From NCBI GenBank assembly GCA_907164885.2, contig OU015497.1, positions 71,394,398-71,458,397 on the forward strand: a stretch of 64,000 bases of DNA, given 5' to 3'. Position 1 is the stretch's first letter. Every line of letters begins with the position of its first letter. The notes under the pieces were generated by a model that was not told the origin of the DNA, did not search any database, and was given only the letters and a program-made list of their open reading frames with translations. Made by a program: the position numbers and the translations under genes. Positions 23,283-34,570 of this stretch are shown in pieces. This DNA is from Dolomedes plantarius (taxonomy: Eukaryota; Arthropoda; Arachnida; Araneae; Dolomedidae).

Positions 23283-24368
23283 TAGGAATGCGACATCGAC
23301 AACAAAGCATCGATGTTTTTAAACATCGATATTCAATATTTAAGCATCGTTGCTAATAAAGCATCGCCCCAAAACCATCGATGTTTTTAATCATCGATGT
23401 TTTTTAACATCCATTTTTTAAAACTGGTTTAGTAACCTCTAACATTAATGTTACTTCAGTTAGTCGTGTGTGTGGGGGGGGGGGGATAATTTTACTCTCT
23501 GATTGGGCTGACACGAATGACAAAAACTTGGTTGCTTGAATCAGGGCATATCACAGAATTTCCATTATACATTTTATTACTTTTACCAGAAAATTGAGGA
23601 AGAAATTATTGGTAAAAAAACAATTGATAGAACCAAATCCATAAAAAATATCCGTGATGTTTTCTAATTTAAATTGGTTGAATCTGAAAAATTATTGTAT
23701 ATATCAAGTCAAATTTATTTGCATGCTAGAGAATAATTCACTTCCAAGTGGCTTAAATAATTTAGAATAAAAAAGTATTCTGAAGTTCATGACTGTAACA
23801 CAAGACAAAAGGATTGGTTTCATAGTAACAGACTATAAGGCAAAATCATTTAAAAGAATTTTTTAGTTTGGTTCAACAGAGTTGAATATCAAAAAAAAAA
23901 TAATAAGAACAATTTATTAACAAATCTTTTATTTTCAAATTAAATAATACAAAAAAAAAATTACATACATTTACACCAATATGAAGTACTGATGCAAAAC
24001 CACCGTATGGGGGGAAAACTGAACAAGCTTATTTTTTTTTTACTGTAAATAACAATTATTGGGGCTATTGGGGCTTATAATTATTATTCATTCGTTGTTG
24101 ATTGTCATTTGTCTCGTTGATAGGGAATCGCTCTCTCTTTTGTATTCGTCCTTTCAGAATTCAGACTTACATTTATTTACTAAGTGGGAAAGTTATACTA
24201 CGTGGTTAATTTTTTTTATTATGGTAAATTTTCATTTAAAAAAACATCAATACAACGTAAAACATCGAGCACAAAACATCGAAGTTTAAAAAAATCGGCT
24301 TCAATAAATCGATGTTTTTTATCAATGCATCGATGTTTTGAAACATCGACATCGATGTCGCATCCCTA
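23283..24368. mobile_element. Non-autonomous hAT element (1086 bp) with CATCGATG subterminal repeats
   Basis: The left end is TAGGAATGCGACATCGAC and the inverted right end is TAGGGATGCGACATCGATG. The 8-bp duplication CGGGGTGG flanks it exactly (23275-23282 and 24369-24376). Both ends hold dense clusters of CATCGATGTTTT-like words, likely transposase-binding subterminal repeats. There is no transposase frame. Confidence 0.9.
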
Positions 24369-24376
24369 CGGGGTGG

Positions 24377-25761
24377 GATAGCATGTATCCCAAGAATATG
24401 GGCCCAAAAATGAAAGAATGAATACACACATATATATATATATATAACCCTCTTAATGGTCATTCTTACAAAGGGGGTATAAAATTTCCCGTTCTAAAGA
24501 GGGAATCGGAAAAATGGGTCTCGTAAGCTAAAGGTTAAAGAAGAACTTAAAGAAATAAAATAATGAAGTAAAATAAAAAATTTAAATTAAATAAACTTTT
24601 AAAGCCAAAAACAGTTTTGCGTTGAAAAAAAAAACTATGCATAATTCTAAAACGAAAACCGTTCACCACATGAAAAAAAATAAGCAATGGTTCATGGGAG
24701 TAGTCTCTCACGTCAGGGCGGTTTCTCATTCACAAGTGACTTCAATCTCTAACCGCGATTTTTAGCCTTAATTTATTATTATTTTTTTAACCTTAAAGTG
24801 CTATACATAAAACAAATATGAATTTATTTCGACTATTTTTCTACCTATACAAAGATTTGGCATTTTAGGTAATATCAGTCGGGTAGCGTTCATATGCGGT
24901 ATTGATAGTTTTTTAAATATGTTAAACTGTATAACTAGATAAAAAATTTCTAGAGTTATCTTTTTAAAAATATGTCTTTCAAAAATATATGTGTTCTTCG
25001 GGAAAAAAAGGCAGAGAAAATTTAAATTTCTTATTAATGTGACATTTTTAATTTCTCCTTTTAATGCACTATATTTTTGTCTATAATAAACTATAGAATC
25101 TATTCTTGCATAAAATTTTTAAGTTTGGATCTACTGGGGGGAAAGACTTTTTGAAAAAACGCTAAAGTGAATATTATTTTAATAACTCAAATGCTTAAAA
25201 CTTTATTAAGCTAATAAATTAAAATATTTAGATTAGAAGTAAGTTGAAAGAGATTTATTTCATAAACCCTCCTACTTATCGGGTATTCATTAAAATCTAA
25301 AGGTATTTGACCTTAAAAAAAGTTGCTTCTAAGAGGATAACACTTATCTCGGGTTATATTTTTGTGAAGTATCATCAGCTTAAATTAAAAGCGTTTCATA
25401 TTCAGCAATATCAAAATTTCCTATATGGGAGACATAAAGTGTAACAATTAACCCTAAACTCACAAAATCAAAAGCCTTTTGATATTTACAAGATATTGCA
25501 TACCTCTTTTCATTTTTTGAATACACAGACTGCTGCGACAAACAGGTGTATTTACATTTCCTAAGATATAAAACATCTGGTTCATAAAAAAAAAAAAAAC
25601 ATCTGTTCAAACTTTTTTATCATTATCCAAAAATTCATTATGATACACAGTTTGGGGAAACGATGTACATAGTACTTAATCTGAGAAATTTTCAAAAATT
25701 CAATTCATCTAAAACTTTTCTATATTTACCTTTCAACCATCAAACTACTTTGGAATATAAG
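24377..25761. other. AT-rich stretch, nothing recognised
   Basis: Contains a short TA repeat (about 24429-24446) and composition-driven open frames only. Confidence 0.5.
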
Positions 25762-25763
25762 TA

Positions 25764-26487
25764 CAGTGGAGTCTCGATAATGCGAAATGATTAGGACCAT
25801 ACCCTTTTCGGATTAACGAATTTTTCGGATTAAGCAAAATCATTCTTAAAATATACTTAAATTACATAATAACGTGCGATTACATAAATATTACATATTA
25901 CGTGTGATTACACAGTTTATTTTATAAGGTCTGTCTAAACGTTACCAAATCTCTAGGCGTAATGGGTGGTGAGAGCGGAACGCTGCCTAGTACACTACAG
26001 TACAGTGTAAGATTTTAGAAGATCAGTAGATTGTTGAAATGGATTTGAAAGAAAATGTTAACATCTCAGGCGAGAGTGAAGGGGAAGCAGACGGTGACAG
26101 CGAGCAGAGGATATCTGACTCAGACGCCCCGGCTGCATTTGATGTAGCCCTACGTTATATAGAGTAACACAACGCCACGACCAGAGTGGGCACCATTTTT
26201 CTGACGCATTGGTATAATTTGGCTTCAAGGAAGAGGTATTCTTCTCTTCGACAAAAAAAAAAATTTATCAGATTATTTTTCAAACCAATGTAGTTCAGTA
26301 ATAATTAGTTCATTACATTGTTTAACTATATGAATTTTCTTGTAATTTTCAGAAATGTACTTTATATTACTTTGTATCACTGTGGTTTTATTGTAACCTT
26401 AGTTCTTTTTGACTTTTGGTTTCGGATCAAGCGGACTTTCTGATTACCGAAGTTCGGATTATCCGGACTCATAACTCATAACCACTG
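25764..26487 (+). mobile_element. pogo/Tigger element with transposase tail (724 bp)
   Basis: Ends are CAGTGGAGTCTCGATAATGC and, inverted, CAGTGGTTATGAG. TA flanks both ends. Near the termini there are GGATTAACGAA and GGATTATCCGGA words typical of pogo/Tigger. The middle encodes a fragment of the transposase C-terminus, so it is an internal-deletion derivative. Confidence 0.85.
26040..26275 (+). pseudogene. Tigger/pogo transposase C-terminal fragment
   Basis: The frame from about 26040 encodes an acidic stretch (GESEGEADGDSEQR) and then DVALRYIE. It breaks at a TAA and continues LASRKRYSSLRQKK. This matches the order at the C-terminus of pogo/Tigger transposases: acidic linker, A(L)RYIE, then a basic KRFSSLRQ motif. 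The DDE catalytic core is deleted. Confidence 0.7.
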
Positions 26488-26639
26488 TATAACTTTTGCC
26501 ATAAGGCTAGTTTTAAAAATTATAACTTTCATTGCATTTTTTTCAAAATTGCGATTGATTGGTTTTATAAAATAATCAAAACCCATGCATGTATATTTAG
26601 ACATTTTAACCAAATAAAAGGCTAAACTGGGGACCCATT

Positions 26640-26860
26640 GCAAAAATTCCTTCGTATAAGCATCGAGGTGTGTCAGTCGAACGGCTAGGATGCTGATTTG
26701 CGGTACCATAGATTGAGGATTCCAACCCCGATGTCCGTTTGGATTTTTGCTATCATTCGGGATTGGATTTGTGCAGAAGATTATCGCAGCTCTCGAAAGA
26801 CCACGCATATATCAGTGTTTCCGCCAACACGAATATGTATCGTCTGCAATAAATTAAAGT
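26640..26860 (+). repeat. tRNA-derived SINE
   Basis: The tRNA-like head includes TCGAACGGCTAGGATGCTG and a B-box-like GATTCCAACCCC. It is followed by an unrelated body. The end is approximate. No target duplication was resolved. Confidence 0.5.
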
Positions 26861-26901
26861 GATATATCAACTGACTTTGCAGGTATTCAATACTCGTGTT
26901 T

Positions 26902-27247
26902 AGCTATGGGAAATTTTTCCTCTTAGTACTTTCCTAGTCCCGGATTAGGAAAAGCATATTATCAAATTGTGGTTATATTTATTTTAAGGTAGGCTTTAAA
27001 ATAAAAAAACACTCAAAGTTTTTAATTTTTTAAATTAGTTCATTGTTAATTTTTTACCGGGCAATAAATTTTGCCTATCACTACAAAATTAAATTTGCTT
27101 TGAAAAAAGGTTTGATTCACTAAAAATATTTCAAAAACCACGCATTGACTTTAAAGATCGGTTTTCAAATGCAGGAAATAGAACTCAAAAATATGCGCTT
27201 GCTAATCCGTGATTAGAAAATTACCACGTGGAAAATTCCTCATAGAT
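26902..27247. mobile_element. Foldback MITE (~345 bp), diverged
   Basis: The left arm GGAAATTTTTCC...GTACTTTCCTAGTCCCGGATTAG pairs with the inverted right arm GAGGAATTTTCC...GTAATTTTCTAATCACGGATTAG. The arms are about 45 bp with scattered mismatches. The target duplication was not resolved. Confidence 0.6.
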
Positions 27248-27457
27248 TAACACTGGAGCTGAAAATTTGTGATGTCAGTAGATGTACTAACCGCATGTGT
27301 GGAAATGACAAGTCCCGCCGGCAGTAGTTCTGGTAGCGACAGATTACTAAAGCAGCGATATTTAGGCTTTTGCCTTATTTGGGAAGAGTTTCTACTAACT
27401 CTTTGTAAACTAAACAGTTAAACCACATTGTGAAGTAAATTTTCAATATATTTATAT

Positions 27458-27995
27458 TGTTCCGTTTTCCTGGGTTCCTTAGGATTGAATAAGAATATCT
27501 TCAGAAAATTCACACAAAATAAATTTATTATTTTGTAAATTCTTCAGGCGTATACACAAATTCAAACATAAAAGACGTGACAACTCTCCTCTAAACAGCA
27601 GGAAAATTCAAACACACAAGTCAGGAAGGATACCAGAATTTTCAATACAATACATGCCAACTAACGCAGTTACAACACATTCAATTCTCACTAGGAAACT
27701 GAACTGATTTCCAATTCCAATGTCAGGTATATTTATAGATTTCCAAAGCGCCCTCTATAGGTCAGTCACAACTAGATATTTCGAGAAGCTTCCAGAAAGG
27801 TTTAGTCGGCAAGTTGGCGAAATATCGCCAAATCTGGCGACCAAAATAAGTCACAAAATCTATCGCCAATTTGGCGATAACTCTCATATTAGGCGAGATT
27901 TCCATAGACTCCCATGTTAAATACATAGCTATAGGAGCTCTTCCATAGAAGCCATTTAAACGAAACAAAATGCAATATTTACAAAATTCGTAACA
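27458..27995 (-). mobile_element. Solo LTR, family A, copy 2 (538 bp)
   Basis: Reverse-oriented copy of the LTR at 13120-13633, with TG...CA ends and ATAT on both sides (27454-27457 and 27996-27999). It keeps the four-unit heat-shock element (27780-27797), the TATA box (27730-27737, - strand) and an AATAAA-type polyadenylation word that is mutated in copy 1. It also contains a local palindrome-rich zone of GGCGAAATATCGCC and TCGCCAATTTGGCGAT. Confidence 0.9.
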
Positions 27996-28180
27996 ATATG
28001 TTATGTTTAAAGCTACTAAGCTACTAAAGCTACTAAAGCTACTTTAACGGAGCAAGTTTGTTCTTAATTTTCCGTACTAATATTCAGTAGTTCTGCAAGC
28101 TTAGGGTAGTGCAATTCGATGATATCAAAGCAATAACCCTTAAAATGCGTAAAATAATTAAAAACTGGTAGTTTTAGTTT

Positions 28181-28795
28181 TAAGGTGGTGAGTCAGCTGG
28201 TGGCAAAGATTTTCCATCCCCATGTTAAGGTAGGAAGAGTTTTCGTCTTGCTTTGTTTCTGACCACAGATTACAAATGCAGATTTTTTTTTTCATTCTGT
28301 TATCTGCATTTGAATATATCTCTAAATTCAATGCTCATGTTTTTCAAACACTTTTTAATTTCATTTAATATTTTAAAAATAAATTTTATTTTTTTGCAAT
28401 AGGTATTAATAATTTTATTTTCTGTAAAAAAATAATAACCACATAAAATTTTAAAAACTTTTTTTTCCCTACGGCAGGCAGTGGCAACATCAGCCATGAG
28501 CCCTCTTGCAGCCCAATAAAATTTAGCCTTAGTATAAAAGATTTTTTTAATGGATTTTAAAAACCATGTTCACTACATTTGAATGTGCCTTCATATTCAA
28601 AATTTTGTTGGGATAGTTTAATTCAGTTTTGTTGCTATAGACATCAATAATTTAATGTTCTGTAAAAAATTTAACTCCTTCAAAATTTAAACTTTTAAAA
28701 ACTACGCATTTTTTATCTAAACATCTGCCTTCATATGCAAAAGGATATTTAAAAATATGCATTAACCAAACTGTGATTAGAAAAATACCGCACCA
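28181..28795. mobile_element. Possible foldback MITE (~615 bp)
   Basis: TAAGGTGGTG at the left and CACCACCTTA at the right could be short TIRs. The right interior (AACTGTGATTAGAAAAATACC) resembles the right arm of the element at 26902-27247. Weak, because the TIR is only about 10 bp. Confidence 0.35.
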
Positions 28796-30663
28796 CCTTA
28801 GATGAATATACATGAAATGAATGAGACGAAAAAGATTACCATCGAGAAGAAACTAAAAGAGGTTTAATTAATGAAGATGGTAATATAATTAACAAAATCC
28901 GAAAACACGCTGCACGTCGACAATAATTTAAATGTTAACGTCTCTGCTTTCAAGGTTAATTTTTATGTGACGAGTATCATTTTTACACCTTTTCCATTTA
29001 TATCATTATTTTGTAAATCTACCTCGCTTAAAATATAGTTTTCAAGATTTCTTATATAAATTTAATACGAACTGAAATATTTTGGTTTTCCTCATAACTA
29101 TTGCGTGCACAAAGTTGCGATCAATTTGAATCGTGTAAACAGACACGTTTCCTATATCTTCACGCAAGGACTGATTATTCAATATGTTTAATTAATGTTT
29201 TAAAATGTTGCTAGTACATTTCTCCCGTATATATGACAAGCCACCTACCTGTTTAACATGTTTACAACTGTTTAAAACCACTATTATTTTCATTCATGTT
29301 TATGTTAAAAATTGCCCTACCATCAGTACTTAGTTAAAAGATCACAATAACATTTAGTACAGAAAAATTCAGTTTTTATTTATTGGGAATTATTTATTGA
29401 AATAACCACGCTATTAAACTTTCCAGCAAATTTATTCATAATTTAATAAATTAGAAATACGTAGCTTTCAACTTTTCTTTGCTGACACAATTAATTATTA
29501 ATAAAATAAACTATTCGAAAAATTACTTATGTAAAAAAAAAATGTAAGCCACTTCAGTGTTTTTCCAAGAGAAATTTATCGTTAAATCCATTTATAAGTA
29601 TTTTATGACATGCTAATAAATTACCAAGAAATTAATTTCGTAAATGTGTGCAAGAAAACATGATTCAGGACAAAAGAAAATTTTTGAATATGAAAAATAA
29701 TGAAAATATTTAATGTTTAATACGAGGACTGCAAATTTTCAATACATTTTTTTTCTTCTTCCCTTAAAAAAAAAATTAAACGACTTGACTAATGTTTGTA
29801 AGAAATTGCTGTTGAACAAAATGTTTCGAGGGGGGGAAAATGTACAACTCAACACTTTTTTCTTAATTGCTCGAGAAACGTTGCTTATTTGCCACTTTTT
29901 AATGCTTTAGAAACGACGAAATTTTCATTTTTAAGTTCATCAACAGTTTATTTTTTTTATCATATTTGCTTAACTCATTTACAGGTAAAGATGATTAAGT
30001 CAAAAGGGATGAAAAAAAAATCTGATATTTACTCACGCGTAATTCTGGTGAAAGCGACTCTTAAATGTTTCCAAACACAGACTTAACAGCATAATACTCA
30101 TCTGGTTAATATTTATTTTACTTTAAAAAATTGTTTGATTTTAATTTGTTTCATTGGGCAAAGTTTTCTCCTATTAGTTGTTTACGACTTGTTAAAGTTT
30201 TGTTTGGACTCCGTAACAAAAAGTTTTCATTTCGGAAATTCTTGCGTTGCTAAAATTTTGAACTATCAGTGGAACTCGCTCTCCTTCCCTTTCTGGAAAG
30301 CTTTAAGAGTTTATACGTTATTATGTTCAACTGGTTAAACAATATTTGCTATATATGAACTCTCAAAAAAATATAATGCATCCCGCAGAAATAAGGCACG
30401 TAAAAAGAATATTATTTGTGTTGATAGTAATTATGATCTAAGGTTATGAGCTCATAGTTATAGCCTATCTAAATGTAATCAACCCAATGTGCTTGATGGA
30501 TATGAATGTGTCAACAGATTGCATATAAGTCATTCTTTTTGGTGAAAAGGTTATCCCTCGAGTAACTTATCAAAAGGATATGATGATAAAAGCAGGAAAT
30601 ATCTTTAAAAAAAAATTTGTAAGTTTTGAAAGTATGAATTGAAGAACCGAAACACTTAAATTA
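28796..30663. other. 1.9-kb AT-rich stretch, no gene seen
   Basis: Only short composition-driven open frames without recognisable domains. No bounded element. Confidence 0.5.
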
Positions 30664-30665
30664 TA

Positions 30666-32074
30666 CACTGCTGGCCACTGTAAATGCAACACCCTGAAGG
30701 AAACATGCAAATAACATGAAATTTACAACATGCATTAGCGGAGGTGGGATATGCAAATGATTAGAATTTCAGCGCAGACGCACATCACGCGCGCCTGTGG
30801 CGCCACCTCAAAGCGCTATTTAAGGCTTGGAGATTTCGACGATTTCAAGTTCGGCAATTGTGTTTTTCTTGTGGTTTTTTTCAAAAAAAACGATCAGTTA
30901 TGCCTCGTCGAAAACAGCGATCATCTTTTGATCAAGTATCCGAGTTCGACAGAGGCAGGATAGTGGCCTACCGAGATTGTGGATTATCTTTCAGGAAAAT
31001 CGGTAGTTGTGTTGGATGAAACCAAGCAACTGTAATGCGGATATGTGATTCTTGGATGCAGGAGGGTACGACGGACCGGCGTGTTCGATCGCATCCACCT
31101 CAGCGCACCACTTCACGTGATGACAGGCAAATTGTGCGCATGGCAGTGACGGATCGCTCAGTCACATCACGAACCATAGCACAGCACATGCAGTCTGTAA
31201 CGCATCATCCAGTGTCTGCGCGTACCATTCGACGCCGTTTACAGCAGAGTGGTCTGTCCGCAAGACGTCCATTGATTTGTCTACCCTTGACGCAGAACCA
31301 CAGACGTCTCCGCCGCCAATGGTGCGATGACAGAAGGATGTGGACGGCAGAATGGAATGAAATTGTCTTTACTGACGAGTCACGCTTCTGTCTGCAACAC
31401 CACGATGGTCGCATTCGAGTCTGGAGACACCGGGAAGAGAGGATGCTGAACAGCTGCGTTATGCACCACCACACTGGTCCTGCACCGGGTATTATGGTAT
31501 GGGGCGGTATTGGATATCACTCTCGCACATCTCTAGTACGCATTGCCGGTACTTTAAACAGCCAGCGCTACATCTCCGAGGTGTTGGAGCCAGTTGTCCT
31601 TCCTTACCTTCCTTGCTTGCCCACAGCCATATTTCAACAGGATAATGCGCGACCACACGTGGCACGCATTGTCCAACGGTTCTTCGTCAATCGCCATATT
31701 GAATTGCTTCCCTGGCCGCCTCGCTCTCCGGATCTTTCGCCGATAGAAAACATGTGGTCCATGGTTGCTCTACGATTGACCCAGATTCCATCCCCAGCTG
31801 CCACAGCAGATCAACTGTGGCAACGTGTGGAAGCTGCTTGGTCTGCTGTACCCCAAGAACTCATCCAAAGTCTCTTTGAATCAATGCCGAGGCGTGTGGC
31901 AGCGGTGATCTCCAACAATGGCGGCTACTCTGGCTACTGATTTTGGCAGGAACCACACTTCACAGAAGTCTATAAATTTAATCATTTGATACTTGGTCAA
32001 CATGTTATCTACAAAATAAATTTTGTTGTGATATCTCGTCTTTCTTGGTGTTGCAATTTGGGTGGCCAGCAGTG
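30666..32074 (+). mobile_element. Tc1-like element 2 (1409 bp), nearly intact
   Basis: The TIRs begin CACTGCTGGCCAC on both ends (GCAACACC follows at both). TA flanks both sides (30664-30665 and 32075-32076). It carries one transposase frame spoiled by a single in-frame TGA. Its base composition is clearly less AT-rich than its neighbours, which suggests a recent arrival. Confidence 0.96.
30900..31940 (+). pseudogene. Tc1-like DD34E transposase with one premature stop
   Basis: From the ATG at 30900 the frame runs 347 codons to the TGA at 31938-31940 and is interrupted once, by TGA at 31017-31019. That codon is probably a CGA-to-TGA change, since the context VG*NQATVMRI fits an Arg. The length suits full-size Tc1 transposases. 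Visible parts are the N-terminal helix-turn-helix (about residues 10-60), a second DNA-binding helix region with an RTIRRRL block, and the catalytic core: FTDESRF (first Asp), QQDNARPH (second Asp) and SPIENMW (Glu), with 34 residues between the last two, i.e. DD34E. The C-terminus PRRVAAVISNNGGYSGY looks complete. A shorter start inside the element would lack the DNA-binding domain. Confidence 0.95.
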
Positions 32075-32101
32075 TATATGATTATCCTTAATAATTTATA
32101 G

Positions 32102-32398
32102 CGGGGTTCCCAACTGGTGGTACGCAAGAACATTTGAGGTGGTACGCGACATAGATGCTCTAATCTATATATATAAAACAGTTCCGTAACTGACTGACTG
32201 ACTGACTAGTTTTATGTGATTATTTTCTGTATTTTGTATTATTTATACTTAAAAACATTTTGTAAAGTTTTTCATGTGTGTATAGAATTTACCTGAACCC
32301 CCCACCCATCTCAAAAAGTTATAACATAACCAGTTGTACGTCACGATCCTGTAATTTTCTCAGGTGGTACTCAAGTATAAAAAGGTTGCGAATCATTG
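32102..32398. mobile_element. hAT MITE (297 bp) enclosing a Helitron 5' fragment
   Basis: Starts CGGGGTTCCCAACTGGTGG and ends, inverted, CAATGATTCGCAACC. The 8-bp duplication ATTTATAG flanks it exactly (32094-32101 and 32399-32406). GTGGTACGC-like words occur near both ends. At about 32164-32210 it contains TCTATATATATAAAACAG followed by a GACT repeat, which matches the 5' end of the Helitron at 34018. Confidence 0.85.
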
Positions 32399-32559
32399 AT
32401 TTATAGCATTCTTTTAGAATAACACTTTCTAGACTAGGTATCTCCTTCCCTGCGTTCATAGAGTTCGTAATATAATTTTTTTTTATACTTATGCTCTATT
32501 ATATGTCTTCCATTATGAACCCTACAGTGTATCAGAAAAGTAACCAGACGCATGTAATT

Positions 32560-32840
32560 TCCAAAAATGGAGCCAAATAACCACACCGTTGGCCCAACAG
32601 CAAATTTTTGTTACATCGTTGGGGAATGGTTACCACTGGCAGAAGTTCTAGAAACTAAGATGAGTCTACTGCAAAATGTGTATGTTGGACCAGCAATTTG
32701 TAAACTGTTGTTGGCCGAACTGCAAATTAATGCTGTTGGCCCAACAGCTAATGACTGTTGTTGGGCCAACAATTGCAAAAGAATGTTCTCCCAACTGCGT
32801 CCAATTGCTGTAAAATGTCGCCCGTATATCGTTCTCACTG
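32560..32840. repeat. Cluster of TTGGCCCAACAGC palindromic words
   Basis: At least five variants of GTTGG(C/A)CCAACAGC / TTGTTGGGCCAAC occur within 200 bp (about 32586-32605, 32683-32700, 32709-32728, 32732-32750 and 32755-32775). They often join to GCAAATT. The core TTGGGCCAA is self-complementary. This could be a degenerate tandem repeat or part of an unrecognised element. Frames here are repeat-derived. Confidence 0.6.
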
Positions 32841-33055
32841 ATCAAAAAAAAAAAGAATCTTTGGAATTAAACTTATCTACATACGTAAAGCCAATTAATA
32901 AATAAAAGAACCTTACCAACAACTGAAAATTATTGATAACTACAAACCCCATTAATTTTCAGTAAAACCATGTGGTTTTATTTTTGTCGTTGAAGCACTC
33001 GACAACTCAACTTTGGAACTGCGTAGCGCGAAACACGATCTACAAGGCGTAGCGG

Positions 33056-33771
33056 CAGTGTTGCCAACTTGGGGGTTCCCCCCCCCCTAAATTTGGGGGT
33101 AAGTTAGATGAAAAGGGGTGCTTTTAGGGGCCACATTTTTTTAGGGGCATTGTGCGAGGGGAACATTTTTTACGCACTACTTACACTACCAATTTCAAAC
33201 GCAAGTGTCGAACGTGCTTTTTCGACATAAAACGTAATTAAAAAATAAATTGCAGAATAAGTTGCCCCTTGAGGTACTTCAAAGTATTATGATGGTGAGA
33301 TTTACTCTACAAAAGAACTGCGGTTCATGTGTCAAATTCGTTCCTTCCGCCCGTATGCTCAAATTGTTCAACGTCCATATGTATGACTTTAAAAATGCAG
33401 GCAATACTAAAGCGCAAAATGAGAGCCAGGCCTATGTCTTTGATGAAATACTCGATAACTATCCTGACGTTGACGAAATTTAAAATTAGAAAAATCGTCA
33501 GTAATGTACAATCGAGACGTGTTTTTTTTTTATTAGATTATAAGTTCCCTGCATATGTCAGATGTAAATAAACCTCCATTTCATTATCTAAGAGTGTATT
33601 TTCTATTAATTTCAATTTATATCTCAAACAGGATGCCTATTTGGTACCAAAATTTTTTTTAGGGAGGTCTAGGGCCTAGGGTGATCTCAAGTTGATGTTA
33701 GGGGGGGAACAGGGGGATTTCGATATGGCGCTAGGGGGGGGGGGGGCGCTTCGTAGAGGTTGGCAACACTG
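33056..33771 (+). mobile_element. hAT-like element with transposase dimerisation remnant (716 bp)
   Basis: CAGTGTTGCCAACTTGGGGG at the left and, inverted, CAGTGTTGCCAACCTCTACG at the right form a clear TIR. The flanking octamers (CGTAGCGG and AGTGCAAT) do not match, so one border has been rearranged or the element is old. G-runs sit inside both ends. Confidence 0.75.
33185..33483 (+). pseudogene. hAT transposase C-terminal (dimerisation) remnant
   Basis: LPISNASVERAFST is followed, after stops and a one-base frame change, by NKLPLEVLQSIMMVRFTLQ and then a Cys-rich PSARMLKLFNVHMYD end, with TAA at 33481-33483. The order NA.VER.FS...NKL....L..I..IR matches the hAT C-terminal dimerisation domain. 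The catalytic part is absent. Confidence 0.7.
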
Positions 33772-34570
33772 AGTGCAATAGAACGAAGTATTTGATTAGT
33801 TATGAAAAGCCACGTTGCTTTTATAGATGTGAAGAGTTTTCTCAGGTTTTTCCATGACAGATTATGGATGGTTAAGTGTCAACTTATTTACAGTTTTTTT
33901 TTCATTACACCGTTATAAGCTGTTCATCACGTTTTCTTAAGCTGTTAAGTCTCTAATCGAGTTCATATGATTGTTGTCACCAATGATTTTTTTTTAGCAA
34001 TTTCTGTATAATGTTTATCAATATATATAAAACAGTTCCATAACTGACTGACTGACTGACTGACATACAACGCACAGACCAAACCGCTAAACCTAAAGGG
34101 CAGAAATTTTGCATGGTGATTCTTCTTATAGTGTAGGGGTGCACTAAGAAAGATTTTTGAAAAATTCTTAGATTTTTTTAAATTAAATTTTTAAGCTATT
34201 TTAGTAACTTTTTTTAAGTTTGCATTTAAAATAATAACTTGAGGGTTATAAAATTTATATCACGAGAAAGATCATAAAAATTCCTTTAAAATGAAATCTT
34301 TTTTGAATCTTTACCTCCATTTTCTGATTTTTGGTGAATTTTAAAGATTAATTTTTAGAATTTAATTTATTAAATGCTGATCACGTGATTTCTTTTTCTG
34401 GTACTTTAAATAAATTTATCGTCACGTGCATAACAACTAAATAGACCCCAAAAAAAAAATTTCTTTCTAATGCGGCAGACGATTGGACATTATCCAAAAA
34501 AATGTTAAAATACAATAAAAGATATTATGTTCCTCTAACTGCACTATATTAACTGTACTATATTCTATAG

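Noticed and set aside
33056..33771. hAT element with a confirmed target duplication
   Set aside because: TIRs are clear but the flanking octamers differ, so the duplication is not claimed.
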